Shown: piece after piece, positions 59,177 through 64,000 of the stretch
Position numbering within the stretch: position 1 is the stretch's first letter
Layout: each line of letters begins with the position of its first letter
Origin: Benzoatithermus flavus
GTDB taxonomy: Bacteria > Pseudomonadota > Alphaproteobacteria > Geminicoccales > Geminicoccaceae
Direction of reading: 5' to 3'
DNA: 64,000 nucleotides
NCBI RefSeq assembly: GCF_037908215.1
Contig: NZ_JBBLZC010000017.1
Coordinates: 41,131 to 105,130 of the forward strand
Notes under the pieces: model-generated
Databases searched by the model: none
The model's input: the letters and a program-made list of their open reading frames with translations, nothing else
Told to the model about the DNA's origin: nothing
Made by a program: the position numbers and the translations under genes

Positions 59177-59208
59177 GGAGCGCGACCAGCCGACCGGAAA
59201 CGCTCCGC

Positions 59209-61407
59209 CTACGGCCCGGTCCGCCGCCTGGCCCTGGCCTTGGCAGCGCGGCGCTTGTCCTCGCGCGAGCCGGAGGCCGGCTTCCAGGGAGCGCCCGCGG
59301 CTTGCCTCGCCGGGGCCTGGCTCGGGCGCACGGTGGCGAGGCCCAGATCCTTGTTCTCGAGCCGCCTGATCTCGTCGCGTAAGCGCGCCGCCTCCTCGAA
59401 CTCGAGATTGGCCGCGGCCTCGCGCATCTTCTTCTCGAGCTGGGCGATGTGGGCCTGGAGACTCGTGCCGGTCGGGGCCGCGGGCGCATCGGGGCCGATG
59501 TCGACCGTGACGTAGTCGCGCTCGGCCACCGACTGCAGGATGTCGTTGATCTGCTTCCTGACCGACTGCGGTGTGATCCCGTGCGCCTCGTTCCAGGCGA
59601 TCTGCTTCGCCCGCCGGCGGTTGGTCTCGTCGATCGCGGCCTTGAGGCTCCGGGTCATCGTGTCCGCATAGAGGATCACCCGGCCTTCGGCGTTCCGGGC
59701 CGCACGGCCGATGGTCTGGATGAGGGAGGTTTCCGAGCGCAGATACCCCTCCTTGTCGGCATCGAGGATGGCGACGAGGCCGCATTCGGGGATGTCGAGG
59801 CCTTCGCGCAGGAGGTTGATCCCCACCAGCACGTCGAACGTGCCGAGCCGGAGGTCGCGGATGATCTCGATGCGCTCGAGCGTGTCGATGTCGGAGTGGA
59901 GATAGCGTACGCGGATACCCTGCTCGTGCAGATACTCCGAGAGATCCTCGGCCATGCGCTTGGTGAGCGTGGTCACGAGCACGCGCTGGCCCTTGTCGCG
60001 GCAGGCGCGGCACTCGGCGAGGAGATCGTCGACCTGATGCTCCACGGGCCGGACGATGCATTCGGGATCGACGAGGCCGGTGGGACGGATCACCTGCTCG
60101 ACGAACACGCCGCCCGTGCGCTCGAGCTCCCAGGGGCCGGGTGTCGCCGAGACGAAGATCGTCTGCGGCCGCATCGTGTCCCACTCCTCGAACTTCAAGG
60201 GGCGGTTGTCGCGGCAGGAGGGGAGGCGGAAGCCGAACTCGGCGAGCGTGCTCTTGCGCTGGAAGTCGCCCTTGAACATGCCGCCGACCTGCGGGACGGC
60301 GACGTGGCTCTCGTCCACGAACAGGATCGCGTTCTCGGGAATGTACTCGAACAAAGTAGGCGGCGGCTCGCCGGGATTGCGGCCGGTGAGGAAGCGCGAG
60401 TAGTTCTCGATGCCGGGGCAGGAGCCGGTCGTCACCATCATCTCGAGGTCGGCCATGGTGCGCTGCTCGAGCCGCTCGGCCTCGAGCAGCCTGCCCTGGG
60501 AGCGGAACTCCTCGAGCCGCTCCTTCAGCTCCGTCTTGATGCCCTCGATCGCCTCCTGCAGGGTGGGCTTGGGCGTCACATAGTGGCTGTTGGGGTAGAG
60601 CCGGATCTGCTCGAGCCGGGCCGTCCTCTCGCCGGTGAGCGGGTCGAACTCGGTGATCGCCTCGACCTCGTCGCCGAACATCGAGATCCGCCAGGCGCGA
60701 TCTTCCAGGTGGGCGGGGAAGATCTCGATCACGTCGCCCTTGGCACGGAACGAGCCGCGCGAGAAGTCGAGCTCGTTGCGCCGGTACTGCAGCTCGACCA
60801 GCGCCCTCAGGAGCCGCTGCCGGTCCACCCGCTGGCCCTGGCGCAGGGTGAGGGTCATGCGGGCGTAGGTTTCGGGCGAGCCGATACCGTAGATGCAGGA
60901 GACCGAGGCGACGATGATGACGTCGTCGCGCTCGAAGAGCGCGCGCGTCGCCGAGTGGCGCATCCGGTCGATCTGCTCGTTGATGCTCGAGGTCTTCTCG
61001 ATGTAGGTGTCGGTGCGCGGGACGTAGGCCTCGGGCTGGTAGTAGTCGTAGTAGCTGACGAAATACTCGACGGCGTTGTTCGGGAAGAACGACCTGAACT
61101 CGCCGTAGAGCTGGGCCGCCAGGATCTTGTTGGGAGCGAGCACGATCGTCGGGCGCTGCATCCGTGCTATCACGTGCGCCATGGTGAAGGTCTTGCCCGA
61201 GCCCGTGACGCCGAGCAGCACCTGGTCCTTCTCGCCGCGCTGCAGCCCCTCGACGAGCGCCTCGATCGCCTGCGGCTGGTCGCCCGCGGGCTGGAACTCG
61301 GAGACCAGCTCGAACTTGCGCCCGCCCTCGGGGCGCTGGATCAGGTCGGGGTGCTCGGCCAAGGCCTTGAGGAGGTCGAGCGCGTTCAGGCCTTCGACAG
61401 CGTGCAT
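59209..61407 (-). CDS. uvrB: Excinuclease ABC subunit B
   Basis: A 732-residue nucleotide-excision-repair helicase that verifies DNA damage with UvrA and recruits UvrC. Walker A VLLGVTGSGKTFTMAHVIAR; beta-hairpin region YYDYYQPEAYVPRTDTYIEK; helicase motif II DESHVAVPQVGGMFKGD; motif VI SLIQTIGRAARNAEGRV; C-terminal UVR domain QLEKKMREAAANLEFEEAAR, which contacts UvrC. It carries a 30-residue N-terminal extension before FELVSEFQPAGDQPQAIEAL and a basic C-terminal tail. No LexA box recognised upstream in the 155 bases before the dodecin gene. Confidence 0.98.
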   Translation of the reverse strand: MHAVEGLNALDLLKALAEHPDLIQRPEGGRKFELVSEFQPAGDQPQAIEALVEGLQRGEKDQVLLGVTGSGKTFTMAHVIARMQRPTIVLAPNKILAAQLYGEFRSFFPNNAVEYFVSYYDYYQPEAYVPRTDTYIEKTSSINEQIDRMRHSATRALFERDDVIIVASVSCIYGIGSPETYARMTLTLRQGQRVDRQRLLRALVELQYRRNELDFSRGSFRAKGDVIEIFPAHLEDRAWRISMFGDEVEAITEFDPLTGERTARLEQIRLYPNSHYVTPKPTLQEAIEGIKTELKERLEEFRSQGRLLEAERLEQRTMADLEMMVTTGSCPGIENYSRFLTGRNPGEPPPTLFEYIPENAILFVDESHVAVPQVGGMFKGDFQRKSTLAEFGFRLPSCRDNRPLKFEEWDTMRPQTIFVSATPGPWELERTGGVFVEQVIRPTGLVDPECIVRPVEHQVDDLLAECRACRDKGQRVLVTTLTKRMAEDLSEYLHEQGIRVRYLHSDIDTLERIEIIRDLRLGTFDVLVGINLLREGLDIPECGLVAILDADKEGYLRSETSLIQTIGRAARNAEGRVILYADTMTRSLKAAIDETNRRRAKQIAWNEAHGITPQSVRKQINDILQSVAERDYVTVDIGPDAPAAPTGTSLQAHIAQLEKKMREAAANLEFEEAARLRDEIRRLENKDLGLATVRPSQAPARQAAGAPWKPASGSREDKRRAAKARARRRTGP

Positions 61408-61563
61408 CCAGAAGCTCCGAGGGGGGTGCCACCACCTAGATGCGCCCTCGCGGCGATGCTCTCAAGAGCCGGTCCGCCGGGAGCCGGCATCGGGCGCCTG
61501 ACCGGATCCTCCGTCCATGCTAGGCTGTTGTCTTCGTGCCGGAACAGCAGGGGAGGACCCGCC

Positions 61564-61776
61564 GTGCAGGATGATCACGTCTACCGCAAGACCGAGCTGG
61601 TCGGCAGCTCGACCAAGTCCGTGACCGATGCGATCGAGACCGCGATCGCGCGCGCCGCCAAGACCTTGCGCAATGTCGAGTGGTTCGAGGTGAGCGAGAT
61701 CCGCGGCCATGTCGAGAACGGCAAGGTCCGGCACTACCAGGTCGTCCTCAAGGTGGGATTCCGCGTCGAGGCGTAG
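61564..61776 (+). CDS. Dodecin flavoprotein
   Basis: A 70-residue flavin-binding protein that forms hollow dodecamers to store or buffer flavins. GTG start at 61564 with GGGGAGGA upstream. MQDDHVYRKTELVGSSTKSV then AIARAAKTLRNVEWFEVSEI and the end HYQVVLKVGFRVEA. The flavin-stacking Trp (EWFEV) and the Gln of HYQV are present, as in typical dodecins. Single gene between uvrB (divergent) and the cytochrome c. Confidence 0.94.
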   Translation: MQDDHVYRKTELVGSSTKSVTDAIETAIARAAKTLRNVEWFEVSEIRGHVENGKVRHYQVVLKVGFRVEA

Positions 61777-61868
61777 TGCCCTGCGATCGAGGGTTGCCGT
61801 GCCGCCGCGTTGTGCGGTTAATCGCTGCCGGAGCGTTCGACGAGGAAAGCGGCCGGAGTCGGGGAACG

Positions 61869-62219
61869 ATGATCGGCACGACGAGGATGGCACGGCGCGT
61901 CGGCGCGGCCGTAGGGACCGCAGGCTGCGCGCTGCTCTCGGGGGTGATGCCCGCCGGAGCGCAGCACGCGGCGGATCTGGGCCATGGCCGGCAGCTCGCC
62001 GAGACGCACTGCGCACGCTGCCATGCCGTGGGCGAGGCAGGCGAGAGCCCCATGGCAGGAGCGCCACGCTTTCGTGACCTCGAGCAGCGTTACCCGATCG
62101 ACGATCTCGCCGAGGCGCTGGCCGAAGGGATCTCGGTCGGCCATCCGCCGATGCCCGAGTTCACCTTCGGCCCCGACGAGATCGCGGACCTTCTGGGCTA
62201 CCTCAAGACCCTGAAGTGA
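61869..62219 (+). CDS. Class I cytochrome c
   Basis: A 116-residue periplasmic c-type cytochrome. ATG 61869 gives a signal with basic start (MIGTTRMARRVGAAVGTAGC), cleavage near AGA-QHA. The haem attachment motif is HCARCHAVGE and the axial Met is likely in HPPMPEFTF. The C-terminal helix FGPDEIADLLGYLKTL matches class I monohaem proteins. Electron partner unknown; no oxidase genes nearby. Convergent with the DUF1003 gene, three bases apart. Confidence 0.92.
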   Translation: MIGTTRMARRVGAAVGTAGCALLSGVMPAGAQHAADLGHGRQLAETHCARCHAVGEAGESPMAGAPRFRDLEQRYPIDDLAEALAEGISVGHPPMPEFTFGPDEIADLLGYLKTLK

Positions 62220-62222
62220 GCC

Positions 62223-62798
62223 TCAGGCGGCCGCCACCGGCCGGCGGTCGACGATCGAGACGATCCGCCCGAGCTCGTCCTCGTCCGTTTCGAGCCGTGC
62301 GGTCTGGAGCGCCACGAGCCGGTCGATCTGGCTCTGTAGCCGGTCGACCTTGTCGTGCAGCTCGGCGATCGCGGTCTCGGCCTTGACGTTGACCTCGTAA
62401 TCGAGGGCGGCGGCGAGCCGATCCTTCGCCGCCTGCCGGTTCTGGCTCATCATGATGATGGGGGCCTGGAGGGCCGCCAGCATCGAGAGCAGCAGGTTCA
62501 GGAAGACGAACGGGTAAGGATCGAAGGCGTGCCCGACCAGGACCACCCCGTTGAGCAGCGCCCAGACCGCGAGGAAGGCCGAGAAGCCGATGATGAAGCC
62601 CCACGAGCCGCCGACGGCGGCGACCCGGTCGGCCAGACGCTGGCCGAGCGTGGAGCGCTCCTCGAAGACCCGGTTGAGGTCGCGCGCGGTGTGCACGCGG
62701 CGCGCCACCCGCGCGATCACCCGCCGGTCGCGCTCGCTCAGCGGGTCCAGCCCGGCATGCAGCAGATGCTGTGCGAGAAAGCGGATCTCGGTGTTCAT
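62223..62798 (-). CDS. DUF1003 family membrane protein
   Basis: A 191-residue protein. The DUF1003 core includes TLGQRLADRVAAVGGSWGFI, FSAFLAVWALLNGVVLVGHA and DPYPFVFLNLLLSMLAALQA with PIIMMSQNRQAAKDR, which covers two membrane helices and the conserved Asn. A C-terminal coiled coil follows (AETAIAELHDKVDRLQSQID). Function unknown. ATG 62798 has its SD (AGGTGAG) inside the outer arm of a nested inverted repeat, so translation may be structure-controlled. Confidence 0.9.
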   Translation of the reverse strand: MNTEIRFLAQHLLHAGLDPLSERDRRVIARVARRVHTARDLNRVFEERSTLGQRLADRVAAVGGSWGFIIGFSAFLAVWALLNGVVLVGHAFDPYPFVFLNLLLSMLAALQAPIIMMSQNRQAAKDRLAAALDYEVNVKAETAIAELHDKVDRLQSQIDRLVALQTARLETDEDELGRIVSIVDRRPVAAA

Positions 62799-62848
62799 GG
62801 CTCACCTGCCTTTCATCCGGCCGTCGACGGCCGGACGTGGGGTGAGCC
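62799..62848 (-). promoter_or_regulatory. Nested inverted repeat over the DUF1003 ribosome binding site
   Basis: Outer arms GGCTCACC (62799-62806) and GGTGAGCC (62841-62848) enclose an 18-base perfect palindrome CCGGCCGTCGACGGCCGG (62817-62834). In the minus-strand leader RNA the arm directly before the start codon contains the AGGTGAG SD, so pairing would hide it. The remaining 277 bases to the glutaminase pseudogene contain no other gene I can support. Confidence 0.6.
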
Positions 62849-63125
62849 GATCACGCGAGGATCAGGCGACCACGACGACCGGCGACGGCGCAGGCGTTCG
62901 ACTGCAACTGTCGCTAGACATGGTTCTCTGAACGGTTGTGGGTCCGCTCACGCCCGCCACGCGCGCACGAGAGCAGATGAAGGCTCAGATGCACCCTTGC
63001 GGCCGTGGCGTCAAGGCCGAGAATTCTGGACGATGCCCGCATCTCTGGCGGGCATCGGCAGCCGTCCCGGGTCGCCATCGCTCTCGTGTTCCGGATCGTC
63101 GCGAGAAGAGGGAGAAGCGAGCGTC

Positions 63126-63855
63126 ATGGATTATCGGGCCGTCCTCGAGGAGATTCGAGAAGAGGTCCGGTCGCCTTTCGGCAAAGGCAAGGTGGCGGAC
63201 TATATCCCGGCCCTCGCCCGGGTGGCGCCCGATCGCTTCGGCATGGCGGTCGAGACGGCGGACGGACGCAGCGACGCGGGGGGCGTTCTCGCTCCAGAGC
63301 ATCTCGAAGCTGTTCACGCTCATGCTCGTGATGAGCCGGATCGGCGACGAGATCTGGACGCGGGTCGGCAAGGGGCCCTCGGGTGCGCCGTTCGACGCGC
63401 TCGTCCTGCTCGAGCACGAGGCGGGCGTGCCCAGAAATCCCTTCATCAATGCCGGGGCGCTCGTGGTGGCCCGACTGCCTGCTCTCGATCACCTCGGAGC
63501 CGGAGCGGCTGCTGCGGGACGATACGCCTGCTCCCCACCAGCGAAGCGCTCGATTTCGCTCTCGTCGTGGCGCGCTCGGAGCGCCCATACCAACGCGGCG
63601 CTCTTGCACCTCATGAAGGCGCACGGCCGGATCGTGAACGAGGTGGAGCCGGTGCTCGATCTCTACTGCCACCAGTGCAGCCTCGCCATGAGCTGCGCCG
63701 ATCTCGCCAGAGCCTGCCTGCCGCTCGCGGCCGAGGACTTCCCGCCGCTCCTGCAGGAAAGCGTGCTGACGGCGGGGCAGGCGCGCCCGGGCCCGCCCTT
63801 GGTCCTGCGGGTTCTCCACGCCGCCCGCGACCTTCCGCGTCGAGGTCGACTTTGA
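63126..63855 (+). pseudogene. glsA: Frameshifted glutaminase (glsA)
   Basis: A glutaminase A-type gene, L-glutamine to glutamate and ammonia, broken several times. ATG 63126 begins MDYRAVLEEIREEVRSPFGK and VADYIPALARVAPDRFGMAV. After a six-G run the frame changes: FSLQSISKLFTLMLVMSRIG, the catalytic SISK motif, and GVPRNPFINAGALVVARL. Later fragments are SEALDFALVVARSE in a third frame, then NAALLHLMKAHGRIVNEVEP and DLYCHQCSLAMSCADLARAC. The last quarter is missing. At least three shifts are needed, so decay is more likely than one error. Confidence 0.8.
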
Positions 63856-63868
63856 TATGACACTCTTC

Positions 63869-63895
63869 TTGCTTTTTGGAACAAAAACCTATACT
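63869..63895 (+). promoter_or_regulatory. Possible sigma70-like promoter before the last gene
   Basis: TTGCTT (63869-63874), 15 bases, TATACT (63890-63895), in an AT-rich stretch. The spacing is short, and the inferred start of transcription would be only a few bases from the ATG at 63905. A GGAACAAAAACC sequence lies in the spacer and could be half of a repressor site. Confidence 0.35.
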
Positions 63896-63904
63896 CTGAG
63901 GCGC

Positions 63905-64000
63905 ATGGTCCAAGCGCTCGCCGCCGCGTTCCCGCAGCCGACCCGCCGCCTGCTCGCGGCGGCGCTGCTCGGCCGCCGCCGGCCCGCCAACCCCTACCGC
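63905..64000 (+). CDS. Unidentified protein, N-terminal 32 residues only
   Basis: ATG 63905 with TGAGG upstream opens MVQALAAAFPQPTRRLLAAA then LLGRRRPANPYR to the window edge. Too short to identify. The start is supported only by the ribosome binding site and the AT-rich promoter-like region upstream. It could be a different start or frame once more sequence is seen. Confidence 0.4.
   Translation, partial: MVQALAAAFPQPTRRLLAAALLGRRRPANPYR

Noticed and set aside
63875..63889. LexA box in the promoter of the last gene
   Set aside because: Only one half-site-like GGAAC is present; the alphaproteobacterial direct repeat GTTC-N7-GTTC is absent.

Overview
This is a high-GC, densely packed chromosomal segment of an alphaproteobacterium. 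Gene content points to the Rhodospirillales/Geminicoccales side of the class (inference, no database search). Markers are a GlpSTPQV-type glycerol ABC transporter operon, the alphaproteobacterial order bamE / ubiquinol-cytochrome c chaperone / DUF177 / plsX / fabH / ihfA / merR, a proton-pumping pyrophosphatase, an HWE-type histidine kinase and a tripartite tricarboxylate (TTT) transporter.

Layout. 1-8763 (minus strand): glycerol regulon, glpK, glpR, then glpD-glpS-glpT-glpP-glpQ-DUF2160-glpV. It imports glycerol, phosphorylates it and oxidises glycerol-3-phosphate. GlpR-type operators can be read upstream of glpR and glpD. 8764-13731: a decayed zone with a frameshifted heme-binding protein containing a 13-G run, one intact SDR dehydrogenase, a broken adenylate/guanylate cyclase-ATPase and a wrecked IS3-family transposase. 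13732-24900: FadL-type porin, a large periplasmic TPR protein, a broken phosphoesterase, moaB, a lytic transglycosylase, a uracil-DNA glycosylase, a TPR lipoprotein and ispE. 24897-27251: SAM hydrolase and tRNA-Gln, followed by a frameshifted small gene, a frameshifted dcd and an integrase remnant, which looks like a dead integrative element. 27252-29908: thrC and an M16 protease. 29909-32551: an unusual stretch with two tandem structured RNA-like elements, a lux-box-like palindrome and two secreted low-complexity proteins of unknown role.

32583-37609: 8-oxoguanine deaminase, an RTX protein, an NTF2-fold protein and a protein joining a phosphoribosyltransferase-like module to a kinase-like module. 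37780-41857: TTT transporter with two tandem binding proteins. 41871-44568: Fsr-type exporter, DUF2076 protein, tRNA-Pro. 44707-49625: the merR-ihfA-fabH-plsX-DUF177-chaperone block, with bamE divergent. 49650-50103: antitoxin beside a vapC gutted by an internal deletion. 50274-62798: pyrophosphatase, MBL hydrolase, M19 dipeptidase-like enzyme, Atm1-type exporter, HWE kinase, uvrB, dodecin, cytochrome c, DUF1003 protein. 62799-64000: a nested hairpin over the DUF1003 ribosome binding site, a glutaminase pseudogene and the start of an unidentified gene.

Two themes stand out. First, many genes are broken by single-base indels, often in G or C runs, so genuine decay and assembly error must be separated. 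Second, the window has several RNA-level or operator-level structures: SD-masking hairpins before glpR and the DUF1003 gene, and a pair of terminator-ended stem-loop elements with covarying base pairs.
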